This document shows positions 11,475-20,493 of a DNA stretch of 64,000 nt, in pieces (positions within the stretch are counted from its first letter, which is position 1; each line of letters starts with the position of its first letter). The DNA comes from Streptomyces sp. NBC_01294 (lineage in GTDB: Bacteria; Actinomycetota; Actinomycetes; Streptomycetales; Streptomycetaceae): the NCBI RefSeq assembly GCF_035917235.1, contig NZ_CP108423.1, positions 2,607,001-2,671,000 of the forward strand, written 5' to 3'. Under the pieces are notes generated by a model that did no database searches, was not told the origin of the DNA, and saw only the letters and a program-made list of their open reading frames with translations. Made by a program: the position numbers and the translations under genes.

Positions 11475-12320
11475 TCACGGCAGTGCCTTGCGGGCCGTCG
11501 CGAAGCGCGGGCGGTTGTTGAGGTCCGGGTGGTCGGCCGCGTCGGCCCAGCCCCGTTCCTCGGCGAAGATCCACGGGACCTGGCCGCCCTGGGTGTCGGC
11601 GTGCTCGATGACGACGATGCCGCCGGGCCGCAGCAGCCGGTGGGCGGTGCGCTCGATACCGCGGATCGTGTCGAGGCCGTCCTCGCCGGAGAAGAGCGCC
11701 ATCTCCGGGTCGTGGTCGCGGGCCTCGGGTGCGACGTACTCCCACTCGGTGAGCGGGATGTACGGCGGATTGGAGATGACCAGGTCGACCTGGCCGTCGA
11801 GCTCGGGCAGCGCGCTCAGGGCGTCGCCCTGGTGGACGGTGACCCGGGAGCCCTCGGCGTTCTTGCGGGTCCACCGCAGGGCTTCCTCGGACAGCTCGAC
11901 CGCGTGCACGCGCGAGCGCGGCACCTCCTGCGCCATGGCCAGCGCGATGGCGCCGGAACCGGTGCACAGGTCCACGATCATCGGCTCGACCACGTCCATG
12001 GCCCGGACGGCGTGTATGGCCCAGTCCACGACCGACTCGGTCTCGGGCCGGGGTACGAAGACCCCGGGCCCGACCTGGAGCTCCAGGTACCGGAAGAAGG
12101 CGCGGCCGGTGATGTGCTGGAGCGGCTCGCGCGCCTCGCGGCGCGCGACGGCCTCCCAGTAGCGGGCGTCGAAGTCCGCGTCCTTGACGTGGTGCAGTTC
12201 CCCCCGCTTGACGCCGTGCACGAAGGCCGCGAGCTCCTCCGCGTCGAAGCGCGGTGAGGGCACGCCGGCGGCGGCCAGCCGCTGGGTGGCCTGGGCCACC
12301 TCGGCAAGCAGCAAGTTCAC
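11475..12320 (-). CDS. prmC: Release factor glutamine methyltransferase
   Basis: PrmC (HemK) methylates the Gln of the GGQ motif in RF1 and RF2 using S-adenosylmethionine. The protein has 281 residues. It has an N-terminal helical substrate-binding domain, then a Rossmann methyltransferase domain with SAM motif VDLCTGSGAIALAMA and the catalytic NPPYIP in DLVISNPPYIPLTEWE. RYLELQVGPGVFVPRPETES is also characteristic. The GTG start has GGAGG 6 nt upstream. It directly follows prfA, whose product is its substrate. Confidence 0.95.
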   Translation of the reverse strand: MNLLLAEVAQATQRLAAAGVPSPRFDAEELAAFVHGVKRGELHHVKDADFDARYWEAVARREAREPLQHITGRAFFRYLELQVGPGVFVPRPETESVVDWAIHAVRAMDVVEPMIVDLCTGSGAIALAMAQEVPRSRVHAVELSEEALRWTRKNAEGSRVTVHQGDALSALPELDGQVDLVISNPPYIPLTEWEYVAPEARDHDPEMALFSGEDGLDTIRGIERTAHRLLRPGGIVVIEHADTQGGQVPWIFAEERGWADAADHPDLNNRPRFATARKALP

Positions 12321-12371
12321 GCTGGTCCTCCGGGCTGCTGTCGTACGGGGGGGGTGAAGCAGGGATCAGGG

Positions 12372-13451
12372 TCAGTGCGCGGCCGCGAGCTTGGCCGCGG
12401 AGTCCGTGTCCACGCAGGCCTGGATGACCGGGTCGAGGTCACCGTCGAGCACTTGGTCCAAGTTGTACGCCTTGAAGCCGGTCCGGTGGTCCGAGATCCG
12501 GTTTTCCGGGTAGTTGTACGTCCGGATCTTCTCGGAGCGGTCCACGGAGCGCACCTGGCTGCGGCGCACGTCGGAGGCTTCCTGCTCGGCGGCCTCCTGG
12601 GCCGCGGCCAGCAGCCTCGAACGCAGGATGCGCATGGCCTGCTCCTTGTTCTGGAGCTGGCTCTTCTCGTTCTGGCAGGAGGCGACCACACCGGTCGGCA
12701 GGTGCGTGATGCGCACGGCCGAGTCGGTGGTGTTGACGGACTGGCCGCCGGGGCCGGACGAGCGGTACACGTCGATGCGGAGGTCGTTCATGTTGATCTC
12801 GACCTCGACCTCCTCGGCCTCCGGGGTGACGAGCACGCCGGCGGCGGAGGTGTGGATGCGGCCCTGGGACTCGGTGGCCGGAACCCGCTGGACGCGGTGC
12901 ACGCCGCCCTCGTACTTCAGGCGGGCCCACACGCCCTGGCCGGGCTCGGTGGCGCCGTTGCCGCCCTTGGTGCGCACGGAGACCTGGACGTCCTTGTAGC
13001 CGCCGAGCTCGGACTCGGTGGCGTCGATGATCTCGGTCTTCCAGCCCACGCGCTCGGCGTAGCGCAGGTACATGCGCAGCAGGTCGCCGGCGAACAGCGC
13101 CGACTCGTCGCCGCCCGCGCCCGCCTTGACCTCGAGGAGCACGTCCTTGTCGTCGCTGGGGTCGCGCGGGACCAGCAGCAGGCGGAGCTTCTCGGTGAGC
13201 TCCTCGCGCTGCTGGGTCAGCTCCTTGGCCTCGGCTGCGAAGTCCGGGTCGACGGCCGCGAACTCCTTGGCCGTCTCGATGTCCTCGGCCGACTGCTTCC
13301 AGGCACGGAAGGTCGCCACGATCGGGGTCAGCTCCGCGTAGCGCTTGTTCAGCTTGCGCGCGTTGGCCTGATCCGAGTGGACCGAAGGGTCGGCGAGCCT
13401 CTTCTCGAGATCGGCGTGCTCGCCGATCAGTTCCTCGACCGCCTCGAACAT
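12372..13451 (-). CDS. prfA: Peptide chain release factor 1
   Basis: RF1 ends translation at UAA and UAG. The protein has 359 residues. The codon-reading PAT tripeptide is in [19 protein letters not shown] and the catalytic GGQ is in [18 protein letters not shown]. The N-terminal helical domain is the usual length. The start used is ATG giving [20 protein letters not shown]; an 18-codon longer frame exists without support. The gene follows rpmE, with a strong hairpin between them, and precedes prmC by 51 nt. Confidence 0.96.
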   Translation of the reverse strand: MFEAVEELIGEHADLEKRLADPSVHSDQANARKLNKRYAELTPIVATFRAWKQSAEDIETAKEFAAVDPDFAAEAKELTQQREELTEKLRLLLVPRDPSDDKDVLLEVKAGAGGDESALFAGDLLRMYLRYAERVGWKTEIIDATESELGGYKDVQVSVRTKGGNGATEPGQGVWARLKYEGGVHRVQRVPATESQGRIHTSAAGVLVTPEAEEVEVEINMNDLRIDVYRSSGPGGQSVNTTDSAVRITHLPTGVVASCQNEKSQLQNKEQAMRILRSRLLAAAQEAAEQEASDVRRSQVRSVDRSEKIRTYNYPENRISDHRTGFKAYNLDQVLDGDLDPVIQACVDTDSAAKLAAAH

Positions 13452-13505
13452 CGGGGGCTCCTGTGGTGAAAGTACGAACGGGGTGGCTTGGCGAAACGAC
13501 GACAA

Positions 13506-13560
13506 AGGCGCCGGTCCGGCCGCCCCCGAGTGGACAGGGAGCGGCCGCAGACCGGCGCCT
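13506..13560 (-). terminator. Long hairpin between rpmE and prfA
   Basis: Arms 13506-13523 and 13541-13560 pair with few interruptions (AGGCGCCGGT with ACCGGCGCCT, then CGGCCGC with GCGGCCG). It begins 8 nt after the rpmE stop and has no T-run, as is usual for actinomycete terminators. It may end or attenuate rpmE transcripts before prfA. Confidence 0.65.
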
Positions 13561-13568
13561 GGGTCGCG

Positions 13569-13787
13569 CTACTTCTTGGCCGCACCCTTGCCGAAGCGCG
13601 CCTCGAAGCGGGCCACGCGGCCACCGGTGTCGAGGATCTTCTGCTTGCCCGTGTAGAACGGGTGGCACTCGGAGCAGACCTCGGCTCGGATGGAGCCCTC
13701 GGTCAGGGTGCTACGGGTGGTGAACGACGCGCCACAGGTGCAGCTGACCTGGGTCTCGACGTACTCGGGGTGAACATCGCGCTTCAA
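13569..13787 (-). CDS. rpmE: 50S ribosomal protein L31, zinc-binding type
   Basis: L31 is a small protein of the large ribosomal subunit near the central protuberance. The protein has 72 residues and starts [20 protein letters not shown]. The four zinc-ligand cysteines of the C+ form are present: CTC in VSCTCGASF and CSEC in [14 protein letters not shown]+ L31 paralogues are housekeeping forms that streptomycetes replace with a cysteine-free copy under zinc starvation. The gene stands alone between the LCP gene and prfA. Confidence 0.97.
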   Translation of the reverse strand: MKRDVHPEYVETQVSCTCGASFTTRSTLTEGSIRAEVCSECHPFYTGKQKILDTGGRVARFEARFGKGAAKK

Positions 13788-14023
13788 GGTGTCTCCTAGA
13801 TTCGGGAGGGCGCCGGGTCGCAGGAGCCGAATTGCGCACTGCGTGAACCGGGGCCGACAGACCAGTCTGCCAGGACCGGGCTGCCTGTCAAAATTCTGAG
13901 GACGCCTCCCTCAACGGAGGGGGGCCCGCATCTATTCCGCGCCCCTGCGGAACCCGCCCGACAGCCACCCGGAACCATCCCGGAACCTGTCCGGGCAGGG
14001 GCTTCCAGGGGCTCCAAGGGGCT

Positions 14024-15124
14024 CTACTGGACGACCCCGCCGGCCGTGCTCTTGTCTCCGGTCGAGTGCTCGGTGGCCTCGGCGGGTATCGGCTGGTCCG
14101 CCAGCAGGGCGTCCCAGACCAGCTGCGACCCCTTCTTGAGCGGGGTGACGCGGTCCGGGTCGACGGCGTCGGTCGTCACCGGCAGGGTGATCATCTGCAT
14201 GTCCTGGGCGTCGATGCCCTGGAGGCCCTGGGCGAAGCCCGCGAGGGACTTCACGTCACCGAGCGCCTTGTCGGTGGTGAGCGCCTTGGTGCCGGCGTCC
14301 GCGAGGTCGAGCAGCTTCTTGGGGTTGTCGAACAGGCCGACGCCCTTGACCTGCTTGATCAAGGCCTTGATGAAGGCCTGCTGCAGCTGTATTCGGCCGA
14401 GGTCGCCGCCGTCCCCGACGCCGTGGCGGGTACGGACGAGGCCGAGGGCCTGCTCACCGTTCAGCTGGTTGGGACCGGCCGGGAGGTCCAGATGGCTGTA
14501 CGCGTCCTTGATCGGCTTGGTGGTGGTCACGTGGACCCCGCCGAGGGTGTCGATGATCTTCTTGAAGCCGGTGAAGTCGACCTCGATGTAGTGGTCCATG
14601 CGGATCCCCGACATCTTCTCGACGGTCTTGACCGCGCAAGCGGCCCCGCCGATCGTGTAGGCCTCGTTGAACTGCTTGCGGGTGCCACCGGGGTCCGTCT
14701 TCCCCTTGCCGGTGGGGCACTCGGGACGGGCCGTCATGGTGTCGCGCGGTATCGACACCACACTGGCCTTCTCGTGGCCGTCGTACAGGTGGACGATCAT
14801 CGCGGTGTCGGAGCGGGCGGAGCCGCCGTCGTCCCGGCCGTACTCGCCGTTGGCGCCGCCGCGGGAGTCGGAGCCGAGGACGAGGATGTCCATCGAGCCG
14901 TTGTCGACGTTCTGCGGGCGGTCGGTGCCGAGGGCCTGGTCGATGTCGACGGTCTTCAGGTTGCCGTTGAACTTGACGTAGAAGTAGCCGAGGCCCGCGC
15001 CCCCCAGCAGGACCACTCCGGCAGCGCTCCAGGCGGCGATGACGACGGCCCTGCGCCGCTTCGCCGATTTGCGTCGGCGCCGGCCCGCGACACGCGGGCC
15101 GCTGCCCCTGCTGTCCTCGGTCAT
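14024..15124 (-). CDS. LytR-CpsA-Psr (LCP) family cell-wall glycopolymer ligase
   Basis: LCP proteins attach teichoic acids or other glycopolymers to peptidoglycan on the outer face of the membrane. The protein has 366 residues. A basic cytoplasmic N-terminus (GRRRRKSAKRRRAVV) is followed by one membrane helix (about residues 25-48) and the extracellular LCP domain. Motifs include MDILVLGSDSRG, SDTAMIVHLYDGHEKASVVS with IPRDT, and LVRTRHGVGDGGDLGRIQ. The ATG has GGAG 5 nt upstream. A LytR_C-terminal domain is absent. Acceptor and donor are not deducible. Confidence 0.93.
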   Translation of the reverse strand: MTEDSRGSGPRVAGRRRRKSAKRRRAVVIAAWSAAGVVLLGGAGLGYFYVKFNGNLKTVDIDQALGTDRPQNVDNGSMDILVLGSDSRGGANGEYGRDDGGSARSDTAMIVHLYDGHEKASVVSIPRDTMTARPECPTGKGKTDPGGTRKQFNEAYTIGGAACAVKTVEKMSGIRMDHYIEVDFTGFKKIIDTLGGVHVTTTKPIKDAYSHLDLPAGPNQLNGEQALGLVRTRHGVGDGGDLGRIQLQQAFIKALIKQVKGVGLFDNPKKLLDLADAGTKALTTDKALGDVKSLAGFAQGLQGIDAQDMQMITLPVTTDAVDPDRVTPLKKGSQLVWDALLADQPIPAEATEHSTGDKSTAGGVVQ

Positions 15125-15510
15125 GCGCTCCTCGGTCCTGAGTCGGGTCCCCTGATCCGTTCCGGCCCGACGTCCACCCCGCGGGTCCTCTGACACAGAC
15201 GGACGAACGTGCCGGAGGGTTCCACACCCACAGGAACCGCCCGGATCGCCACAGTCGCGGCACCGGCCGGGGCACCCTGCGCGGCCCGCCTCCACCTGCG
15301 GGTTCCCCATACGGACGGAGCTACGCGCCGGCGTCGACCGGGGGCGGGAGTGTGGCGAAGCTCGCACGGGGCCCACGCAGCCGTACGGGCCCCCGTACGG
15401 CCGCGTGGACGGCGGCACGGGCACAGGAGGACCCGGGGAGACCAGGGGCACGGACGCACGGGGGCACAGGCGCACGCGGGCACAGGCGCACGCCGACGCC
15501 CTCTCAGACG
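15125..15510. other. Intergenic region between LCP gene and rho terminator
   Basis: This GC-rich region of 386 bp has no gene. It contains a hairpin near 15381-15400 (CCGTACGG arms around GCCC) and a 16-bp tandem pair, GGGCACAGGCGCACGC, near 15463-15494. It must hold the LCP promoter, but no convincing -35/-10 pair was seen. Confidence 0.5.
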
Positions 15511-15550
15511 CACGGCAGCCCCCGCCGCGGGTGCGACGGGGGCTGCCGTG
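15511..15550 (-). terminator. Terminator-like hairpin after rho
   Basis: A perfect 14-bp stem joins CACGGCAGCCCCCG (15511-15524) and CGGGGGCTGCCGTG (15537-15550) with a 12-nt loop. It lies 20 nt downstream of the rho stop. Confidence 0.8.
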
Positions 15551-15569
15551 GTGATGCCGTGGTCCGACC

Positions 15570-17696
15570 TCAGTCGTCGTTCTTGCCCGACGGGGTCGTC
15601 TTCGCGATCTGCATCAGGAACTCGGCGTTCGACTTCGTCTGCTTCATCTTGTCGAGCAGCAGCTCGATCGCCTGCTGCGAGTCGAGCGCGTGCAGCACCC
15701 GGCGCAGCTTCCAGACGATGGCGAGCTCCTCCGCGTTGAGGAGGATCTCCTCCTTGCGGGTGCCCGACGGGTCGACGTCGACGGCCGGGAAGATGCGCTT
15801 GTCGGCGAGCTTCCGGTCGAGCTTGAGCTCCATGTTGCCGGTGCCCTTGAACTCCTCGAAGATCACCTCGTCCATGCGCGAGCCGGTGTCGACCAGCGCG
15901 GTGGCCAGGATGGTCAGCGAGCCGCCGTCCTCGATGTTGCGCGCGGCACCGAAGAAGCGCTTCGGCGGGTACAGCGCGGTCGAGTCGACACCACCGGACA
16001 GGATGCGGCCGGAGGCGGGGGCCGAGAGGTTGTACGCGCGGCCCAGACGGGTGATGGAGTCCAGCAGGACGACCACGTCGTGACCCAGCTCGACGAGACG
16101 CTTGGCGCGCTCGATGGCCAGCTCGGCGACGGTGGTGTGGTCCTCGGCCGGGCGGTCGAAGGTCGAGGAGATGACCTCGCCCTTGACCGACCGCTGCATG
16201 TCGGTGACCTCTTCCGGACGCTCGTCGACCAGGACGACCATCAGGTGGCACTCGGGGTTGTTGACGGTGATCGCGTTGGCGATCGCCTGCATGATCATGG
16301 TCTTGCCGGTCTTCGGCGGGGCCACGATCAGGCCTCGCTGGCCCTTGCCGATCGGCGACACGAGGTCGATGATGCGGGTCGTCAGCACGCCCGGGTCGGT
16401 CTCCAGGCGGAGCCGGTCCTGCGGGTAGAGCGGGGTCAGCTTCTGGAACTCCGGTCGGCCGCGGCCCGATTCGGGCGCCATGCCGTTCACCGAGTCCAGA
16501 CGCACAAGGGCGTTGAACTTCTCGCGGCGCTCGCCGTCCTTGGGCTGGCGCACGGCACCGGTGGTGTGGTCGCCCTTGCGCAGCCCGGCCTTGCGGACCT
16601 GGGCGAGGGAGACGTACACGTCGTTGGGGCCGGGCAGGTAGCCCGAGGTCCGGATGAACGCGTAGTTGTCGAGGATGTCGAGGATGCCCGCGACGGGGAT
16701 CAGGACGTCGTCGTCGGCGACCTGCGGCTCGGCCGGCGCGAACTCGTCGCGGCCACGACGGCCACGGCGGTCGCGGTAGCGGCCACGGCGGCCACGGCGG
16801 CCGTCCTCACCGTCGAAGTCGTCCTGGGGACCGGTGTCCTGGCGGTCCTGACGGCCCTGCTGACCCTGGCCCTGGCCCTGGCCCTGGCCCTGGCCCTGGC
16901 CGCGACCGCCCTGCTGCTGGCGGTCGGCGCGGTCCTGACGGCCGCCGCCCTGGCCACCCTGCGCACCCTGGCCGGGAGCCTGGCCACCCTGGCCCTGGCC
17001 GCCCTGGCCCTGGTCGTCGGCCTTGGCGCCGCGGTCGCGGCGGTCGCGCTGTCGGTCGCCGCGCTCGGCGCGGTCACCGCGGTCACCGCGGTCGCGGCGA
17101 TCGCGACGGCCGCGGCCCTCGCCGTCCTGGCCCTGCGCCTGGCCGGCGGAGACCGCGGTGGCGGCTTCGGCCTTGGCCTCGGAGGGCGCGGTGGCGGCGG
17201 GTACGGTCTCGGTCTTCTGCTCGACCTGCACGGCGACGGGGGCCGAGGTCTCCGGGCTGCCGGAGGGGGCCGTGGCCCGACGGCGGCGGCGCTCGCCGAC
17301 CGGGGCGTCGTCGCTGGCCGGCTGGCCCGGGATCTCGATCTGCGCCTGCGCGGCAGGCTTCTCGGCGGGCGCCTCTGCGGCGGCCTCACCCGTGCGGGCC
17401 TTGCTGGTGGCACGGCGCTTCGGCTTGGCCTCGGCGGTGTCAGCGGCGGCGGAGGCCGCGGCCTTGGGGGCGCTGCTGCCCGCCTGCGCCTCCTTGATGA
17501 CCTCGATCAGCTGGCTCTTGCGCATGCGCGCAGTGCCCCTGATCCCGAGGCCCGACGCGACCTGCTGCAGCTCGGCCAGGACCATGCCGTCAAGGCCGGT
17601 GCCGGTGCGTCGACGCTTGGGGGCGGCGCCCGCGGCGGGGGCACTGGTGTCGACAGAGGTGTCGGCAGCGCCCATCAGATCGGTGGTGTCGCTCAC
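15570..17696 (-). CDS. rho: Transcription termination factor Rho with large R/G/Q-rich insertion
   Basis: Rho is a hexameric RNA-dependent ATPase that ends transcription. The protein has 708 residues, against about 420 in E. coli. A Rho_N/SAP-like helical domain lies near residues 36-72. Residues about 75-335 are low complexity, first Ala/Lys-rich, then Arg/Gly/Asp/Gln-rich with GQ repeats. From about 336 the RNA-binding cold-shock fold ([20 protein letters not shown]) and ATPase core follow, with P-loop APPKTGKT, Walker [17 protein letters not shown] and Q/R-loop KGTGNMEL. The GTG start has GGAAGGA about 7 nt upstream. Such insertions are typical of actinobacterial Rho and raise RNA affinity. 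Confidence 0.96.
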   Translation of the reverse strand: MSDTTDLMGAADTSVDTSAPAAGAAPKRRRTGTGLDGMVLAELQQVASGLGIRGTARMRKSQLIEVIKEAQAGSSAPKAAASAAADTAEAKPKRRATSKARTGEAAAEAPAEKPAAQAQIEIPGQPASDDAPVGERRRRRATAPSGSPETSAPVAVQVEQKTETVPAATAPSEAKAEAATAVSAGQAQGQDGEGRGRRDRRDRGDRGDRAERGDRQRDRRDRGAKADDQGQGGQGQGGQAPGQGAQGGQGGGRQDRADRQQQGGRGQGQGQGQGQGQGQQGRQDRQDTGPQDDFDGEDGRRGRRGRYRDRRGRRGRDEFAPAEPQVADDDVLIPVAGILDILDNYAFIRTSGYLPGPNDVYVSLAQVRKAGLRKGDHTTGAVRQPKDGERREKFNALVRLDSVNGMAPESGRGRPEFQKLTPLYPQDRLRLETDPGVLTTRIIDLVSPIGKGQRGLIVAPPKTGKTMIMQAIANAITVNNPECHLMVVLVDERPEEVTDMQRSVKGEVISSTFDRPAEDHTTVAELAIERAKRLVELGHDVVVLLDSITRLGRAYNLSAPASGRILSGGVDSTALYPPKRFFGAARNIEDGGSLTILATALVDTGSRMDEVIFEEFKGTGNMELKLDRKLADKRIFPAVDVDPSGTRKEEILLNAEELAIVWKLRRVLHALDSQQAIELLLDKMKQTKSNAEFLMQIAKTTPSGKNDD

Positions 17697-18068
17697 GAAG
17701 GGTCCTTCCCTGGAGCGGACGTCGGCCTGTCTGGCTCGGCGACCGGTTGTGCTGTCCGACAACAGTCCTAGGTGTGGACCGTGCCGGGGCGGTGGTCCGC
17801 CGATAGATACGGCGGAGAGAAACGTGCATGGGTGGTTCCGGCGAGAAGCCCCCGAGCTGAAAGCGTGGGAATGTCACGCCGATTCCGGAGCGTGCTCATA
17901 ACTGCTGGAAGTGATCAAAGCAGTCGGGGAGGCTCCCGGAAGAAATGTGGTCCCGAATGGGGACACTGAGCACCGAGCCATGGCGGCTTCCGATGCGCAC
18001 TTGAGACTAACACTACCGGATCCAATAGTTATTCCCCCTCTCAATCACCGGCAATCGCACCCTTCCGC
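17697..18068. other. Rho leader region, no gene
   Basis: The stretch between rho and the thrB terminator has no convincing coding frame. It includes a candidate promoter at 18026-18054, giving a leader of about 320 nt. Rho leaders are often long because Rho represses its own synthesis. A CCGCCGATAGATACGGCGG hairpin lies near 17799-17817. Confidence 0.45.
18026..18054 (-). promoter_or_regulatory. rho: Candidate rho promoter
   Basis: On the minus strand TTGCCG (18049-18054) and TAACTA (18026-18031) are spaced by 17 nt, a fair match to a vegetative sigma-HrdB promoter. The region is less GC-rich than its surroundings. Confidence 0.4.
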
Positions 18069-18094
18069 GCGGGCGGCCTGCCCTGGCCGCCCGC
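18069..18094 (-). terminator. Terminator-like hairpin after thrB
   Basis: Perfect 10-bp stem GCGGGCGGCC / GGCCGCCCGC with a 6-nt loop, 32 nt downstream of the thrB stop. Confidence 0.7.
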
Positions 18095-18126
18095 CCCGTG
18101 GCCGGCTGTGCATCCGAAGCGGCGGA

Positions 18127-19053
18127 CTAGCCGCCCTGGGTGCCCAGCGGAAGGACGCTCGCGCCCGCGGCGTCGAGTGCGAGCCGGTTGGCCGCCCACC
18201 CCTCGCCCGCGAGCTGCGCGACCTTGTCGGCCGCGTCGTTGTCGACCAGCGCAAGGACCGTCGGGCCCGCGCCGGAGATGACCGCGGGGATGCCGTCCGC
18301 CCGCAGCCGGTTGACGAGTGCCACGCTCTCGGGCATCGCCGGGGACCGGTACTCCTGGTGGAGCCGGTCTTCGGTCGCCGGCAGCAGGAACTCGGGACGC
18401 CTGGTCAGGGCTTCCACGAGCAGGCCCGCACGGCCCGCGTTGACGGCCGCGTCCACGTGCGGGACGCTGCGCGGCAGCAGGCCGCGCGCGGTCTCCGTCA
18501 GGACCGGCCTGGACGGTACGAAGACCACCGGAACGATGGATTCGGCAGGCTCCATCCGGATGGCCTTGGCGCTGCCCCCGTCCATCCAGGCGAGGGTGAA
18601 GCCGCCGAGCAGACAGGCGGCGACGTTGTCGGGGTGGCCCTCGATCTCGGTGGCGAGCTCCAGCAGCGCCGCGTCGTCGAGCCGGGCCTCGCCGCCTATG
18701 GTCACGGCGCGGGCGGCGACGATGCCGGCGCAGATGGCGGCGGAGGAGGACCCGAGGCCGCGGCCGTGCGGGATGCGGTTGGCGCAGACGACCTCGAGGC
18801 CGCGCGGCTGTCCGCCGAGCAGGTCGAAGGCGGTGCGCATGGAGCGTACGAGCAGGTGGCTCTCGTCCCGCGGGAGGGTGTCGGCGCCCTCACCCGCGAT
18901 GTCGATGTTCAGGCCGGAGTCGGCCACCCGGACGACTACGTCGTCGTAGAGCCCCAGGGCCAGGCCGAGGGCATCGAAGCCCGGGCCGAGGTTGGCACTG
19001 CTGGCGGGGACGCGCACCCGTACGGCGGCGGCGCGGAACGCTGGACCGGCCAT
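18127..19053 (-). CDS. thrB: Homoserine kinase
   Basis: ThrB phosphorylates homoserine with ATP, the penultimate step to threonine. The protein has 308 residues of the GHMP kinase superfamily. Motif 1 is VRVPASSANLGPGFDALGLA, the ATP-binding motif 2 is PHGRGLGSSSAAICAG, and motif 3 is AVISGAGPTVLALVD. The chosen start MAGPAFRAAAVRVRVPASS is typical, with AAGGAG about 12 nt upstream. A 362-bp gap with a strong hairpin separates it from thrC, so it may have its own promoter. Confidence 0.95.
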   Translation of the reverse strand: MAGPAFRAAAVRVRVPASSANLGPGFDALGLALGLYDDVVVRVADSGLNIDIAGEGADTLPRDESHLLVRSMRTAFDLLGGQPRGLEVVCANRIPHGRGLGSSSAAICAGIVAARAVTIGGEARLDDAALLELATEIEGHPDNVAACLLGGFTLAWMDGGSAKAIRMEPAESIVPVVFVPSRPVLTETARGLLPRSVPHVDAAVNAGRAGLLVEALTRRPEFLLPATEDRLHQEYRSPAMPESVALVNRLRADGIPAVISGAGPTVLALVDNDAADKVAQLAGEGWAANRLALDAAGASVLPLGTQGG

Positions 19054-19312
19054 CGTCCGATGACACTCCTTGTGACTGTGCGAGATCTTTGCTCTTCGCT
19101 GGCTCGCTGCGAATGTACTGGAGAACGTACGACACCCGAAGGCCCTCGGGGCAGCACCGCAGTCATATGCGCGGTGGCGGATGTAAGTACAGCGTATCGA
19201 AGGAAGGTTCTCTCGCGACATAGGGCGCACAGGAGGCGCACGATGCGTGTCGCGGGCTTCGACCGACTTCGACCGACTTCAGCCGCATTTTTGTGGCCGT
19301 ACGGGGCGAGTT
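19054..19312. other. Intergenic region upstream of thrB
   Basis: No gene is seen here. It contains a 10-bp tandem pair CGACCGACTT near 19260-19280 and, on the minus strand, an AT-richer stretch around TACGCTGTACTTACAT (about 19183-19198) that could be a -10 region for thrB. Confidence 0.4.
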
Positions 19313-19374
19313 GCCGGGTTCCGGAGGTCTCGGGAAGACCTCGGGAGGCCTTCAGGATCCCTCCGGAACCCGGC
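19313..19374 (-). terminator. Branched terminator-like hairpin after thrC
   Basis: A perfect 15-bp stem pairs 19313-19327 (GCCGGGTTCCGGAGG) with 19360-19374 (CCTCCGGAACCCGGC). The 32-nt loop holds a further small hairpin, AGGTCT/AGACCT. It lies 41 nt after the thrC stop. Confidence 0.75.
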
Positions 19375-19415
19375 TCGCGCAGGTGGTGCGGTGGTCAGAC
19401 CGGAACGAGGCGGTG

Positions 19416-20486
19416 TCAGACCAGGCCGAGGCGGATGGCCGCGGCTTCGGCGTCCACCGGAACGGTGACCGGCTGCGGTGCGCCGGCGATCGCCCAGTCG
19501 GGGTCCTTCAGGCCGTTGCCGGTGACGGTGCACACGATCGTCTGGCCCGGGTCGACCAGGCCCAGCTCGGCGGCCTTGAGCAGACCGGCCACGGACGCGG
19601 CCGAGGCGGGCTCGACGAAGACGCCCTCCTGAGCGGCCAACAGCCGGTAGGCGGCGAGGATCTGGCGGTCCGTCACCTCGTCGATGAAGCCGCCCGACTC
19701 GTCGCGTGCGGCCAGCGCGTAGTCCCAGGAGGCCGGGTTGCCGATCCGGATCGCCGTGGCGATGGTGTGCGGCTCCTTGACGACCTCGCCGCGCACGATG
19801 GGCGCGGAGCCGGAGGCCTGGAAACCCCACACGCGGGGCGTACGGGAGGCCAGGCCGTCGGCCTTGTACTCCTTGAAGCCCCTCCAGTACGCGGTGATGT
19901 TGCCGGCGTTGCCGACGGGCAGCACGTGGATGTCGGGTGCGTCGCCGAGCGCGTCGACGATCTCGAACGCGGCCGTCTTCTGGCCCTCGATGCGCACCGG
20001 ATTGACCGAATTGACCAGCGCCACCGGGTAGTTGTCGGAGAGCGCGCGAGCCAGGTTCAGGCAGTCGTCGAAGTTGCCGTCCACCTGCAGGATCTTGGCG
20101 CCGTGCACGAGGGCCTGGCCCATCTTGCCGAGGGCGATCTTGCCGCGGGGCACCAGCACCGCGCAGACCATCCCGGCGCGCACCGCGTACGCGGCGGCGG
20201 AGGCCGAAGTGTTGCCGGTGGAGGCGCAGATGACCGCCTTCGCGCCCTCCTCCTTGGCCCTGGTGATCGCCATGGTCATGCCGCGGTCCTTGAAGGACCC
20301 GGTGGGGTTGGCCCCCTCGACCTTGAGGTGCACCTCGCAGCCGGTGCGCTCGGAGAGCACCTGCGCGGGGACGAGGGGAGTGCCGCCCTCGCGGAGCGTG
20401 ACCACGGGAGTGGAGTCCGTCACCGGCAGGCGGTCCCGGTACTCCTCGATGATGCCGCGCCACTGGTGGGTGCGATTGCTGCTCAT
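19416..20486 (-). CDS. thrC: Threonine synthase
   Basis: This PLP enzyme converts O-phosphohomoserine to threonine. The protein has 356 residues, the short actinobacterial class. The PLP lysine is in [15 protein letters not shown], the phosphate-binding glycine loop is [16 protein letters not shown], and [13 protein letters not shown] is also conserved. The start [18 protein letters not shown] begins 7 nt after hom, so hom and thrC form one operon. Confidence 0.96.
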   Translation of the reverse strand: MSSNRTHQWRGIIEEYRDRLPVTDSTPVVTLREGGTPLVPAQVLSERTGCEVHLKVEGANPTGSFKDRGMTMAITRAKEEGAKAVICASTGNTSASAAAYAVRAGMVCAVLVPRGKIALGKMGQALVHGAKILQVDGNFDDCLNLARALSDNYPVALVNSVNPVRIEGQKTAAFEIVDALGDAPDIHVLPVGNAGNITAYWRGFKEYKADGLASRTPRVWGFQASGSAPIVRGEVVKEPHTIATAIRIGNPASWDYALAARDESGGFIDEVTDRQILAAYRLLAAQEGVFVEPASAASVAGLLKAAELGLVDPGQTIVCTVTGNGLKDPDWAIAGAPQPVTVPVDAEAAAIRLGLV

Positions 20487-20493
20487 GGGTCCT

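Noticed and set aside
8670..12257. 1195-codon plus-strand open frame across glyA to prmC
   Set aside because: It runs antisense to several recognisable genes and crosses their boundaries, so it is a GC-driven shadow.
14046..15193. Plus-strand open frames antisense to the LCP gene
   Set aside because: The minus strand encodes a complete LCP protein with membrane helix and active-site motifs.
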